64,000 bases of DNA from Halobacteroides halobius DSM 5150 (GCF_000328625.1 NC_019978.1:620001-684000), one strand, 5' to 3'. Shown: positions 42,347-51,761, numbered from the stretch's first letter. A program made the numbers and translations. The notes: generated from the sequence alone by a model not told the origin.

Positions 42347-43117
42347 ATGGGGCAGATTTTCGATTGGTTTAAGAATTTGTTGGTTAATTCTGAAGCTTCT
42401 GACGTGAATGTGCCACTTGATAAGCAAATTATACCTAAACATATAGCTTTGATTATGGATGGTAACGGGCGCTGGGCCAAAAAACAAGGGTACCCTCGTA
42501 GTAGGGGGCATCAAGTAGGAGTTAATACTTTAAAAAAGATTGTACAGATAGCTAGTAATTTGGGAGTTAAATACATCACTACCTATGCTTTTTCGACAGA
42601 AAATTGGCAACGGCCTCAAAAAGAAATAGATTTTTTAATGAATTTATTTAAAAAAACATTTGCTAAGGAAGCAGATAACTTTAATCAAAATAATATTAAG
42701 GTCAATATTATTGGCCGAAAAGATAGATTACCTGATTCTGTTTTAGAGCAAGTGAGAAAAATCATGAAATTAACTAGTGATAATAACGGTTTAACACTTA
42801 ATATTGCTCTAGATTATGGTGGACGGGCTGAGATAATAAAAGCAGTCAAAGAAATGATTGAAAATACTAAACAAGAAAAGTTAAGTGAAACAAGACTGGC
42901 TAATGGATTATATACTTCTAGTCAACCAGATCCTGATTTATTGATTAGGCCAGGTGGTGAAAAACGGATTAGTAATTTTCTTATCTGGCAGATAGCTTAT
43001 ACTGAATTATATTTTACAGATATTTATTGGCCAGAATTTGGAGAGGAAGAGTTTTTAAAAGCAATTAAAGAATATCAAAAACGAAATAGACGTTTTGGTG
43101 GACTTAAAGAAGAGTAG
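42347..43117 (+). CDS. uppS: Undecaprenyl diphosphate synthase (UppS)
   Basis: 256 aa from ATG 42347 (AGGAGG ends 7 bases before); a TTG one codon earlier is less well spaced. Catalytic block HIALIMDGNGRWAKKQGYPR near 31-50 with the key Asp, then SRGHQVGVNTLKKI, TYAFSTENWQRP and PDLLIRPGGEKRISNFLIWQ. It condenses eight IPP units on FPP to give C55-PP, the peptidoglycan lipid carrier precursor. The end is 8 bases before cdsA. Confidence 0.96.
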   Translation: MGQIFDWFKNLLVNSEASDVNVPLDKQIIPKHIALIMDGNGRWAKKQGYPRSRGHQVGVNTLKKIVQIASNLGVKYITTYAFSTENWQRPQKEIDFLMNLFKKTFAKEADNFNQNNIKVNIIGRKDRLPDSVLEQVRKIMKLTSDNNGLTLNIALDYGGRAEIIKAVKEMIENTKQEKLSETRLANGLYTSSQPDPDLLIRPGGEKRISNFLIWQIAYTELYFTDIYWPEFGEEEFLKAIKEYQKRNRRFGGLKEE

Positions 43118-43125
43118 GTGATAAA

Positions 43126-43932
43126 ATGCTAATCAAAAGGGTGTTAAGTACTATTTTAGGGGTTCCCTTATTAGTACTTATTTTTAAAATTGGTGGCTGG
43201 ATTTTTTTTGGATTTAATTTATTGGTTATAGCTGTAGGAATGAATGAGTATTATAAATTAGTAGAAGCTAAAGGAATTAAGGTAAATAAAATTTTAGGAG
43301 TTTTATTGGGTTGGTTATTAAATAGTGCAATTTATTTTGGCTTTAGTTCTCAACAGATTATAGCATTATTAATGTTAGGATTAGTTATAATTTTATTAAA
43401 ACAAATATTAATTAAATTAGATAAAGCAGTAATTTTAACAACTGCAACAACTTATTTTGGTGTTTTTTATATGGCCGGTCTATTTAGTTACTTAACTTTA
43501 TTATATAATTTACAATTTGAAACTTTACAGTCTTCTGCAATCATTATATGGTTACCAATTTTAGCAACATGGGTTACTGACACAGGTGCTTATTTTATAG
43601 GTAAGAGTTTAGGGCAAAATCCTCTTGCCCCTAAGATTAGTCCTAATAAGACAATTGAAGGTGCAATTGGCGGAGTAGTTAGTAGTATTTTAATTACAAT
43701 ATTATTTAGTGTGTACTTAGATTTTGGTTATTTATCTGGTATAGTATTAGGGACATTAATTGGGACCTTCGCTCAACTTGGTGATTTATCTGAGTCGGCT
43801 TTTAAAAGAGATGCCCAAATTAAGGATTCAGGTAATTTAATACCTGGTCATGGAGGATTATTGGATAGAATAGATAGTTTATTATTTGTGTTACCTGTTG
43901 CTTATTATTATTTAGAATTAGTATTGAGTTAA
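43126..43932 (+). CDS. cdsA: Phosphatidate cytidylyltransferase
   Basis: 268 aa with about seven to eight membrane helices. The C-terminal CDP-transferase signature is complete: GTFAQLGDLSESAFKRDAQI with KDSGNLIPGHGGLLDRIDS near 215-255. PLAPKISPNKTIEGAIGG is the preceding block. It makes CDP-diacylglycerol from phosphatidic acid and CTP in the membrane. SD TAGGTGA. Confidence 0.96.
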   Translation: MLIKRVLSTILGVPLLVLIFKIGGWIFFGFNLLVIAVGMNEYYKLVEAKGIKVNKILGVLLGWLLNSAIYFGFSSQQIIALLMLGLVIILLKQILIKLDKAVILTTATTYFGVFYMAGLFSYLTLLYNLQFETLQSSAIIIWLPILATWVTDTGAYFIGKSLGQNPLAPKISPNKTIEGAIGGVVSSILITILFSVYLDFGYLSGIVLGTLIGTFAQLGDLSESAFKRDAQIKDSGNLIPGHGGLLDRIDSLLFVLPVAYYYLELVLS

Positions 43933-43946
43933 TAGTAGGTGAAAAA

Positions 43947-45008
43947 ATGAAAACTACTTATAAATTGGTCCTATTCTTTTTGCTTTTAATATTAGCTAGT
44001 CTCCTTTTTTTAAATTATGTAGTTGCATATCTATTACCTTTTGTAATTGCTATTATTGTAGCTAGTTTAATTGAACCAGTAGTTAATTTTTTACAGCAAG
44101 AGGGTAAATTATCACGTGGATTAGCTGTTGCTATTGTGTTAATAATAATTATTATTTTAATCAGTTTATTATTAGCTATTTGTTTTTCTAGATTATTTGT
44201 AGAATTAGATAATTTAGTTAATAATTTACCTGACTATCAAACTATAGGTAATAAGTTTCATTGGCTAGCTAAGCAAAACAAAGAATTGAGTGAATTGATG
44301 GAGGAATGGCAGCTTTCTGATTCAATTAAAAAAGCAATTAATAGTAATTTGCAAAAGATTTATGATAGAATTAAAAAGATGATTCAGTTAGTAATTACTT
44401 CTTTATTAGAAATTGTTAAACAGCTACCGCGCTTAGTAACGATTTTATTAATTAGTTTAATTGCTACTTTCTTTATTAGTAGAGATAAAAAATTAATTTT
44501 AAAGACTTTATTAAGTCCATTTCCTAAATACTGGCGTAAAAAAATATTGCAAGTACAAGTAGAAATTATTAGTGCTGGGGTAGGATTTATCAGAGCCCAA
44601 ATGATTTTAATTTCAATTACTACTATACTTTCAATTATAGGATTAATAACTTTGCAAAGCGATTATGCTTTAGTAGCTGGTTTAGCTGCTGGAACATTAG
44701 ATTTAATCCCTATTATTGGCCCTGGTATGGTTTATACACCCTGGATAATATATAATTTAGTAATTAATAATCTTCATTTTGCTTTAGGTCTATTAATTAT
44801 CTACATAATAGTTACTATTACACGACAAGTAGCTGAAGCTAAAATAGTAGGAGAAAGTATAGGAGTTCATCCTTTGGCTACTTTGGTCTCAATGTATTTA
44901 GGTGTACAATTATTTGGAGCAACAGGTTTTTTTATTGGCCCAGCCTTAGTCATAATTTTAAAAGCAATAATTAATACAGGATTTATTTCACTAATTATTA
45001 ATGATTAG
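43947..45008 (+). CDS. AI-2E family (PerM/YtvI-type) membrane permease
   Basis: 353 aa with about seven to eight membrane helices. The family core shows IVASLIEPVVNFLQ near 35, GFIRAQMILISITTILSIIG, ALVAGLAAGTLDLIPIIGPG and GVHPLATLVSMYLGVQLFGA. Members export small molecules or act as Na+(Li+)/H+ antiporters; YtvI is sporulation-linked. The substrate cannot be deduced. It is an insertion between cdsA and dxr, which are normally adjacent. Confidence 0.85.
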   Translation: MKTTYKLVLFFLLLILASLLFLNYVVAYLLPFVIAIIVASLIEPVVNFLQQEGKLSRGLAVAIVLIIIIILISLLLAICFSRLFVELDNLVNNLPDYQTIGNKFHWLAKQNKELSELMEEWQLSDSIKKAINSNLQKIYDRIKKMIQLVITSLLEIVKQLPRLVTILLISLIATFFISRDKKLILKTLLSPFPKYWRKKILQVQVEIISAGVGFIRAQMILISITTILSIIGLITLQSDYALVAGLAAGTLDLIPIIGPGMVYTPWIIYNLVINNLHFALGLLIIYIIVTITRQVAEAKIVGESIGVHPLATLVSMYLGVQLFGATGFFIGPALVIILKAIINTGFISLIIND

Positions 45009-45025
45009 AAAACGTATATATAATA

Positions 45026-45060
45026 AAGGAGGGAAGTCGTTTTTAATAACGACATGATTT
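45026..45060 (+). promoter_or_regulatory. dxr ribosome binding site with hairpin in the spacer
   Basis: The SD AAGGAGGG (45026-45033) lies 27 bases before the dxr ATG, too far for direct use. In between, GTCGTT (45036-45041) and AACGAC (45048-45053) form a perfect 6-bp stem with a 6-base loop. Folding it leaves 9 unpaired bases between SD and ATG, the ideal distance. Confidence 0.7.
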
Positions 45061-46218
45061 ATGAAACAGATATCTATTTTAGGTTCTACAGGCTCAATTG
45101 GAACGCAAACTTTAGAGGTAATAGAGAACTTAGATGAAGAAATTTCTGTAGTAGCTATAACTGCTAATAACAGTATAGATTTATTAGTTCAGCAGGCTAA
45201 AAAATTTAAAGTTGATTATGCAGTGATTATGAACGAAGAAAAAGTTAGTCAATTAGAAAGTAAGTTAACTGGTACTACAATTACTGTTTTATCTGGTTTA
45301 GAAGGTTTAACTAAAGTAGCTACTTTAGAGCAAGTTGATTTAGTAATTAATTCAGTAGTAGGTGCAATAGGTGTTAGACCTACTTTAGCAGCAATTAAAG
45401 CAGGAAAAGATATAGGTTTAGCTAATAAGGAAACATTAGTAACAGCAGGTTCTATTGTAACTAGAGAAGCTAAGAAAAATGGAGTAAAGTTGTTACCAAT
45501 TGATAGTGAACATAATGCTATTTTTCAGGTCTTAAATGGTGAAAAATCAACTAGTATAAAAAGGTTAATTTTAACTGCTTCTGGAGGTCCATTTAGAGAA
45601 GCTACTGCATCAGAATTAAAAGAAGTTACAGTAGAGGATGCTTTAGATCATCCGAATTGGGATATGGGTGGTAAAATTACTATTGATTCAGCAACTTTAA
45701 TGAACAAAGGATTAGAAGTCATAGAAGCCCATTGGTTATTTGATCTTAGTTTTGATAAAATAGATGTTGTAGTTCATCCACAAAGTATTGTTCATTCTTT
45801 AGTAGAGTTTAAAGATCATTCTACGATAGCTGAATTGGGATTACCTGATATGAAAGTACCAATTCAATATGTATTAACCTATCCTAATAGGAAAGAAAAT
45901 AATTTAGAGAGTTTAAATTTAGCTGAAGTCAGAAAATTAACTTTTGAAGAAGCAAAGACTGATTTATTTTCTTGTTTAGAATATGCTTATCAAGCAGGTA
46001 AGGTTGGAGGAACAATGCCTGCTGTTTTAAATGCTGCTAATGAAATAGCAGTGAGTAAATTTCTAAGTCATCAACTTAAGTTTAATCAAATACCAGAGTT
46101 AATTTCTAAAGTAATCTCCAATCATCAAGTAGTTTATAAGCCTACGTTAGATCAAATTCTACAAGCAGATACTTGGGCTAGGAGTGAAGCCCAGAAAGTG
46201 GGGGATCAGATTTGTTAA
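45061..46218 (+). CDS. dxr: 1-deoxy-D-xylulose 5-phosphate reductoisomerase
   Basis: 385 aa. The NADPH-binding start MKQISILGSTGSIGTQTLEV fixes the ATG. Further motifs are GLANKETLVTAGSIVT, LPIDSEHNAIFQVL, LTASGGPFRE, TIDSATLMNKGLEVIEAHWL and VVHPQSIVHSLVEFKD. It converts DXP to MEP in the non-mevalonate isoprenoid pathway, together with ispG in this window and supplying UppS. It overlaps rseP by 7 bases. Confidence 0.97.
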   Translation: MKQISILGSTGSIGTQTLEVIENLDEEISVVAITANNSIDLLVQQAKKFKVDYAVIMNEEKVSQLESKLTGTTITVLSGLEGLTKVATLEQVDLVINSVVGAIGVRPTLAAIKAGKDIGLANKETLVTAGSIVTREAKKNGVKLLPIDSEHNAIFQVLNGEKSTSIKRLILTASGGPFREATASELKEVTVEDALDHPNWDMGGKITIDSATLMNKGLEVIEAHWLFDLSFDKIDVVVHPQSIVHSLVEFKDHSTIAELGLPDMKVPIQYVLTYPNRKENNLESLNLAEVRKLTFEEAKTDLFSCLEYAYQAGKVGGTMPAVLNAANEIAVSKFLSHQLKFNQIPELISKVISNHQVVYKPTLDQILQADTWARSEAQKVGDQIC

Positions 46219-47285
46219 CTACTATTGTTTCTTTTATAGTTGTATTAAGTATATTAGTTTTTTTTCATGAATTAGGTCACTTTTTAGTAGCAAAATATGT
46301 AGGAGTACAAGTAGAAGAATTCGCTATTGGTATGGGACCTAAGTTAATTGGTCACCAGCAAGGAGAAACTTTATATTCAATACGAATTTTACCTTTAGGT
46401 GGGTTTTGTAAAATGACTGGTGAAATGCCGGTTGATGATGAAGAAAGTGACCCAGAAGAAATTAAGTTATATCAACAAGCTGTTAAAAAAGGTAAGTGTT
46501 TATTTCAAAAGTCTGTTTTAGAACGAATATCTGTAATTACCATGGGCCCAATCATGAATTTTTTATTGGCAGCTGTATTATTTATGTTGATTTTTAATAT
46601 CTTTGGTATCCCAGTAGATACTTCTTCTTCTACTATAATTGGGCAAGTAGTTCCTGAAGGCCCTGCTTATAGAGCAGGACTTAAAGAAGGGGATAAAATT
46701 TTAGCTATAAATAATAAGCCTGTAGATGATTGGAAAGCAATGGCTAAAATAATTCACCAGCATCCTAAAGAAGAGATTAGTCTAAAGGTGCTTCGGGGCC
46801 AAGAAATATTGAATTTAAAAGTAACTCCTAGATTAGATGAAAATCGCAAAGTAGGATTGATTGGGATTATTCCAATTTTAAAAAGGGAGCCTGTTAATTT
46901 ATTCAAATCAATTATTTTAGGGATAAAACAAACTGGAATGTATATTTTTGCACTTGTTATGGGATTATGGAAGATGATTACTCAGCAAATGTCTGCTCAG
47001 GTGTCAGGGCCAGTTAAAATAGCTCAGATGGTTGGTAATGCGACTGAATCAGGAATGATGAGATTAATGCGGTTATCTGCTATAATTAGTATTAACTTAG
47101 GGATTATGAATTTATTACCATTCCCCGCTTTAGATGGAGGTAGACTAGTATTTTTAGGAGTTGAGTTAGTGCGAGGAGAACCAGTTGACCCAGAAAAAGA
47201 AGGGGTAGTTCATTTGATTGGATTTGTATTATTAATGTTATTATTTGTATTTATAATGATTAAAGATATTAAATCTATAATTTAG
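46212..47285 (+). CDS. rseP: Site-2 protease RseP/RasP (PDZ zinc metalloprotease)
   Basis: 357 aa from TTG 46212 inside the dxr end (GGGGGAT upstream). The zinc site HELGH is at residues 19-23, with a second metal motif NLLPFPALDGGRLVFLG near 297-313. A PDZ domain lies between (GQVVPEGPAYRAGLKEGDKI near 138-157). It cleaves membrane-embedded anti-sigma factors and signal peptide remnants. It follows dxr as in Bacillus. Confidence 0.96.
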   Translation: MLTTIVSFIVVLSILVFFHELGHFLVAKYVGVQVEEFAIGMGPKLIGHQQGETLYSIRILPLGGFCKMTGEMPVDDEESDPEEIKLYQQAVKKGKCLFQKSVLERISVITMGPIMNFLLAAVLFMLIFNIFGIPVDTSSSTIIGQVVPEGPAYRAGLKEGDKILAINNKPVDDWKAMAKIIHQHPKEEISLKVLRGQEILNLKVTPRLDENRKVGLIGIIPILKREPVNLFKSIILGIKQTGMYIFALVMGLWKMITQQMSAQVSGPVKIAQMVGNATESGMMRLMRLSAIISINLGIMNLLPFPALDGGRLVFLGVELVRGEPVDPEKEGVVHLIGFVLLMLLFVFIMIKDIKSII

Positions 47286-47299
47286 ATGAGGTGATATTT

Positions 47300-47704
47300 G
47301 TGGGAAAAAATAAAGACAAGTGGTTAGACCCTAACAAAGTATCAGGTCGTCACGTTGATAGATATTGTAAGATATGTGGTTCTAAAGCAACTCAAGTTCG
47401 AATCTTAAAGTATGAAAATATTTGTGAAGATTGTGTAAAAGAGCTAAAGCAAAAAAAGGGTGGTAAATATGCGTGTAAAGGTTGCGGTAAAGTAGCTCCT
47501 CAACAAGTACAGGATAATAATGGATATTGCAAAGATTGTATCTGTCGTGCCTGTGGGAAACCCGATCCTAAATTTGTACAAAAGCATGGTTTTTGTGAAA
47601 AATGTTTTGAGATAATGGGGACTAATTGTCGTAACTGTGGTAAGGAAGCTCAAGCTCAAGTTAAGAGAAATGATGGGTTATGTGATGATTGTGCAGATAG
47701 ATAG
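47300..47704 (+). CDS. Protein of four tandem CxxC-CxxC zinc fingers, unknown function
   Basis: 134 aa from GTG 47300, with GAGGTGAT 5 bases upstream; an earlier GTG (47291) lies inside that SD. It consists of four repeats of about 25-30 residues: CKIC..CEDC, CKGC..CKDC, CRAC..CEKC and CRNC..CDDC, with 13-15 residues between each pair. The first pair is followed by GS and the other three by GK. Sixteen Cys could bind four zinc ions. No enzymatic motif and no membrane segment. It lies between rseP and an HD-domain gene, 16 bases before the latter. I do not recognise a named family. Confidence 0.8.
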   Translation: MGKNKDKWLDPNKVSGRHVDRYCKICGSKATQVRILKYENICEDCVKELKQKKGGKYACKGCGKVAPQQVQDNNGYCKDCICRACGKPDPKFVQKHGFCEKCFEIMGTNCRNCGKEAQAQVKRNDGLCDDCADR

Positions 47705-47720
47705 CAGAAGGAGGGGGACA

Positions 47721-48296
47721 ATGATTGAAGAATATGTTACCTTAGAGACATTATTAACAGATAGCGTAGCTAAAAAACATCTCCCTAAGGCAGGTTATGC
47801 TCATGCAGTAGCTACTGCTGAGAATGCTTTTGAATTAGCAATAGAAGAGAATGTATGTGTTGATTTAGCTTCTAAAGCAGGGCTATTGCATGATATTGGT
47901 CATACTAGTTGGGAACACCAAGGTAAATGGGACTATGAATCTTATCGTGAGTTTGATATTCATACAATTAAAGGGGCAGAAAGAGCTCATGAATTATTAA
48001 CTTTAAAGGGAGAAGATTTAGGTAAAGCTCGTGATATTGCTTTAGCAATTTTATTTCATAGTGATTCTAGTTCAGTAAGTCAGAATGTTAAGCTGACTTT
48101 ATTACAACGGTTAATAAGCGATGCTGATGATATGGATAAACAAGAAGGTGGAGAGCATCATCGGGTTAAGATTGATTATACTGAAGCTTTACAACGAATA
48201 AGAAGATTAGATATGCTAATTTATAGACATATAAAATATAACCAAGATATCTGTGAAGAATGTGACTGGAGTAGTGAATGTAAATTGAATCATTGA
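47721..48296 (+). CDS. HD-domain metal-dependent phosphohydrolase
   Basis: 191 aa from ATG 47721 (SD AAGGAGGGGG). HD-superfamily ligands: His in KAGYAHAVATAE, His-Asp in GLLHDIGHTSWEH, further His in FDIHTIKGAERAHELL and ILFHSD, and Asp in LISDADDMD. The C-terminus carries a possible metal site, CEECDWSSEC. HD proteins cleave nucleotides or phosphate esters; substrate unknown. It is translated right after the zinc-finger protein and 17 bases before ispG. Confidence 0.85.
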   Translation: MIEEYVTLETLLTDSVAKKHLPKAGYAHAVATAENAFELAIEENVCVDLASKAGLLHDIGHTSWEHQGKWDYESYREFDIHTIKGAERAHELLTLKGEDLGKARDIALAILFHSDSSSVSQNVKLTLLQRLISDADDMDKQEGGEHHRVKIDYTEALQRIRRLDMLIYRHIKYNQDICEECDWSSECKLNH

Positions 48297-48313
48297 AACT
48301 TTGAGGTGAGAGA

Positions 48314-49360
48314 ATGAGAAGGAAAACTAAAGCAGTCGAGATAGGAGATGTTCAGATTGGAGGGAATGCTCCTGTCTCTATTCAATCAATGACTAATACT
48401 GATACTAGAAATGTAGAGAAAACAGTTGCTCAAATTAAAGAATTAGAAAAAGTGGGTTGTGAATTAATTAGAGTAGCAATTCCTGATCAAGAAGCAGCAA
48501 CTAAGGTAGATCAAATTCGGGAGTCAATTAATATTCCTTTGATTGCTGATATTCACTTTGATTACAAATTAGCCCTAGAGGTCTTAAAAAGAGGAATAGA
48601 TGGTTTGAGAATTAATCCAGGTAATATTGGAGGAGAAGATAAAGTTAGACAAGTAGCTTTAGAGGCTACTAAAAGGAAAGTACCAATTAGGGTAGGTGTT
48701 AATGCTGGTTCTTTAGGACGAGATGTACTAAAGAAGTATGGTTATCCTACTGCTGAAGCAATGGTAGAGAGTGCTTTAGAGAATATTAAAGTATTAGAAA
48801 AATTTGATTTTACAGATATTATTATTTCTCTTAAAGCTTCAGATGTGTTAATGACTCTAAAAGCTTACCAACTGATGGCCCAAGAGGTTGATTATCCTTT
48901 TCATGTAGGGATTACTGAAGCCGGAACTGTTAAATCAGGTACTATTAAATCTGCTGTAGGTATTGGTTCTATTTTAAGCCAAGGGTTAGGAGATACTATT
49001 CGTGTTTCTTTAACAGGTGATCCAAGAGAAGAAATTAAAGTAGGTTATGAAATTCTTAAATCTTTAAAATTAAGGGATAAAGGGCCAACCTTAGTTTCGT
49101 GCCCTACTTGTGGACGGTGTGAAATAGATTTAGTACAGATTGCTAATAAAGTAGAGCAAGAAGTTGCTAAATTAGATCAACCTATAGAAATAGCAGTTAT
49201 GGGGTGTGCGGTTAATGGCCCTGGTGAAGCTAGAGAAGCTGACATTGGAATTGCTGGTGGCAAAAATGAAGGATTAATTTTTAAAGAAGGAGAAATTTTA
49301 CGGAAAGTACCAGCAGATAAGTTAGTTGATGAATTGATGAATGAGGTAGAAAAATTATAA
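48314..49360 (+). CDS. ispG: 4-hydroxy-3-methylbut-2-enyl diphosphate synthase (IspG/GcpE)
   Basis: 348 aa. TIM-barrel part: VSIQSMTNTDTRNVEKTVAQ, PLIADIHFDYKLALE, GLRINPGNIGGEDKV and GVNAGSLGRDVLKKYG. The C-terminal [4Fe-4S] ligands are in SCPTCGRCEIDL and MGCAVNGPGEAREADIGIAG. It reduces MEcPP to HMBPP, the step before IspH in the MEP pathway. SD GAGGTGAGAG. In Firmicutes ispG often sits between rseP and proS, as here. Confidence 0.97.
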   Translation: MRRKTKAVEIGDVQIGGNAPVSIQSMTNTDTRNVEKTVAQIKELEKVGCELIRVAIPDQEAATKVDQIRESINIPLIADIHFDYKLALEVLKRGIDGLRINPGNIGGEDKVRQVALEATKRKVPIRVGVNAGSLGRDVLKKYGYPTAEAMVESALENIKVLEKFDFTDIIISLKASDVLMTLKAYQLMAQEVDYPFHVGITEAGTVKSGTIKSAVGIGSILSQGLGDTIRVSLTGDPREEIKVGYEILKSLKLRDKGPTLVSCPTCGRCEIDLVQIANKVEQEVAKLDQPIEIAVMGCAVNGPGEAREADIGIAGGKNEGLIFKEGEILRKVPADKLVDELMNEVEKL

Positions 49361-49386
49361 ACTAAACAATATTGGAGGTAATAATT

Positions 49387-51090
49387 ATGCGAATGTCACA
49401 AATGTATCTACCAACACTAAAAGAAACACCTGCTGATGCTGAGGTTACAAGTCATAAATTAATGTTAAGAGCAGGAATGATAAGAAAGCTTGGTTCAGGG
49501 ATCTATACATATTTACCTTTAGGTTATAAAGCAATTAGTAATTTAGAAGAAATTATTAAAGAAGAGTTAAATAAAAAAGGAGCTCAAGAACTATTATTAC
49601 CAGCTTTACAACCAGCAAGTTTATGGGAAGAGTCAGGTAGATTAGAAAATTATGGGCCAGAATTAATGAGACTTGAAGATCGTCATGCAAGAGAATTTTG
49701 TTTAGGGCCAACCCACGAAGAAGTAATTACTGATCTAGTAAGAGATGAAGTCAGATCTTATAAAGAATTACCACTTAATTTATATCAAATTCAAACTAAA
49801 TATCGAGATGAAGTTAGACCTCGTTTTGGTGTATTAAGAGGTAGAGAGTTTATTATGAAGGATGCGTATAGTTTTGATGCTGATGAAAAAGGACTAAATG
49901 AAAGTTATCAGCAAATGTATGATGCATATTGTAATATCTTTTCACGGTGTGGTTTAGAGTATAGACCAGTTTTAGCTGATACAGGAACTATTGGTGGTGA
50001 TGATTCTCATGAGTTTATGGTTTTAGCAGATGCTGGAGAAGATATTGTAGTATATTGTGAAGAATGTGATTATGCAGCTAATTTAGAACTAGCTACCGCA
50101 GATTCTAAAGTAATAGCTCAAGACGAAGAAGCAAAGGAATTAAAAGTAGTAGATACTCCTGAAGTTTCTACAATTGAAGATTTGGTTACAGAATTAGATT
50201 TAGCAGCCCATAAGATGATTAAAGCAGTATTATATCAGGTTGATGAAGAGCCAGTTTTAGCGTTAGTTAGAGGTGATTATGAAATAAATGAAGTTAAATT
50301 GGGTAATATATTAGACGTAGTTAATCTTGAATTAGCTGCTGAGGAAGTATATCAAAAGTTAGATACTGTTAAAGGATTTACGGGACCTGTTAAGCTAGAG
50401 GAGATTAAAATTGTAGCTGATGAATTAGTGATGGAGATGAGTAATGCAGTCAGTGGAGCTAACAAGTTAGACCAGCATTATCTGAATGTAAATCCTGGTC
50501 GGGACTTTAAAGTAACAACAGTAGCAGATATTAGAGAGGTTAAAGTAGGAGAAGATTGTATCCAGTGCGGTAGCCAATTAAAACAAACCCGTGGGATTGA
50601 GGTAGGTCAGGTATTTAAACTAGGAACTAAATATAGTAAAGCTTTGGAGGCAACTTTCTTAGACCAAAATGGTAAACCGCAACCATTAGTAATGGGCTGT
50701 TATGGAATAGGAGTCTCTAGAACTATTGCTGCTGCAATTGAACAAAATCATGATGAATACGGTATTAAATGGCCTAAAGCACTAGCTCCATACAATGTAG
50801 AGTTATTAGTTTTAGGAAGTGGAGAAGTAATGGAACAAGCCGAGGAATTTTATCAGCAACTAAAAGAAGAGGGAATAGAAGTTTTATTAGATGATCGAGC
50901 TGAAAGAGCAGGAGTTAAATTTAATGATGCTGATTTAATAGGAGCTCCAATAAGAGTAACTATTGGAGCTCGTTCTTTAGCAGATGGCAAGGTAGAAGTT
51001 AAATTACGTCAGACAGGTGAAGAGTTTAAAGTGGAAGTAGAAGAGTTTTTAGCTAAAATTGAAAGTTTGCTTACTGATTCAATTTATTAG
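49387..51090 (+). CDS. proS: Prolyl-tRNA synthetase (bacterial type with editing domain)
   Basis: 567 aa from ATG 49387 (GGAGGT upstream). Class II motifs: MLRAGMIRKLGSGIYTYLPL; motif 2 QIQTKYRDEVRPRFGVLRGR and EFIMKDAYSFD; motif 3 PLVMGCYGIGVSRTIAAAIE. An insertion of about 180 residues between motifs 2 and 3 (about 220-400) is the YbaK-like domain that clears Ala-tRNA(Pro). C-terminal anticodon-binding domain. It stops 12 bases before the glycosyltransferase. Confidence 0.97.
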   Translation: MRMSQMYLPTLKETPADAEVTSHKLMLRAGMIRKLGSGIYTYLPLGYKAISNLEEIIKEELNKKGAQELLLPALQPASLWEESGRLENYGPELMRLEDRHAREFCLGPTHEEVITDLVRDEVRSYKELPLNLYQIQTKYRDEVRPRFGVLRGREFIMKDAYSFDADEKGLNESYQQMYDAYCNIFSRCGLEYRPVLADTGTIGGDDSHEFMVLADAGEDIVVYCEECDYAANLELATADSKVIAQDEEAKELKVVDTPEVSTIEDLVTELDLAAHKMIKAVLYQVDEEPVLALVRGDYEINEVKLGNILDVVNLELAAEEVYQKLDTVKGFTGPVKLEEIKIVADELVMEMSNAVSGANKLDQHYLNVNPGRDFKVTTVADIREVKVGEDCIQCGSQLKQTRGIEVGQVFKLGTKYSKALEATFLDQNGKPQPLVMGCYGIGVSRTIAAAIEQNHDEYGIKWPKALAPYNVELLVLGSGEVMEQAEEFYQQLKEEGIEVLLDDRAERAGVKFNDADLIGAPIRVTIGARSLADGKVEVKLRQTGEEFKVEVEEFLAKIESLLTDSIY

Positions 51091-51102
51091 GGGGTTGGTT
51101 AA

Positions 51103-51741
51103 ATGTCTGTAACCGCAGTAATTCCTGCCTATAATGAAGAAGAGACTATTGGTGAAGTGGTCAGTAAAGTTAAAGCTCATAAATTAGTAAATAATGTAAT
51201 TGTTATTAGTGATGGATCAGAAGACAATACTGCTGCTATAGCTAGAGATACGGGAGCTGAAGTAATAGAATTAGAAAGCAATTTAGGTAAAGGAGCTGCA
51301 ATTCAAACTGGAATTGATATTGCTAAAGGGGATATCATTTTATTTTTAGATGCAGATTTGTTAAGATTAACTCTAGAGCATATTGATCAACTTTTATTAC
51401 CAGTGATTAATCAAGAAGCAGAAATGACGGTAGGGGTTTTTACTGCTGGTAGATTTACTACAGACTTGGCCCAAAAGATTACTCCTTTCCTATCTGGACA
51501 AAGAGCAGTAAAAAGTAAATTATTAGATGATATCGCTAGTTTAGAGATGACACAATTTGGAGTAGAAATTGCTTTAACACAGTATGCTAAAGAAAATAAT
51601 ATTAAGATTAAAGAGGTAGAGTTACAAGACCTAACTCATGTGATGAAAGAAGAAAAATTAGGAGTATTCAAGGGACTAAGGGCAAGACTTAAAATGTATT
51701 GGGAAATTATTAAGAATCTACCTCGCAATAAAATTAAATAA
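51103..51741 (+). CDS. Family 2 glycosyltransferase
   Basis: 212 aa. GT-A fold with VTAVIPAYNEEETIGEVVSK at the N-terminus, VIVISDGSEDNT, NLGKGAAIQTGID and the DxD-like LFLDADL near 84. A later stretch GRFTTDLAQKITPFLSGQRA resembles the acceptor region of dolichol-phosphate-mannose and glucosyl-phosphoglycerate synthase-like GT2 proteins. Neither sugar donor nor acceptor can be fixed. No membrane helix. It lies between proS and the MgtC gene. Confidence 0.85.
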   Translation: MSVTAVIPAYNEEETIGEVVSKVKAHKLVNNVIVISDGSEDNTAAIARDTGAEVIELESNLGKGAAIQTGIDIAKGDIILFLDADLLRLTLEHIDQLLLPVINQEAEMTVGVFTAGRFTTDLAQKITPFLSGQRAVKSKLLDDIASLEMTQFGVEIALTQYAKENNIKIKEVELQDLTHVMKEEKLGVFKGLRARLKMYWEIIKNLPRNKIK

Positions 51742-51761
51742 AGGGAAAGGAGTGAGCAGCA

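Noticed and set aside
47637-47720. Extended N-terminus of the HD protein overlapping the zinc-finger gene
   Set aside because: The SD AAGGAGGGGG lies just before ATG 47721; the upstream part is the fourth finger repeat read in another frame.
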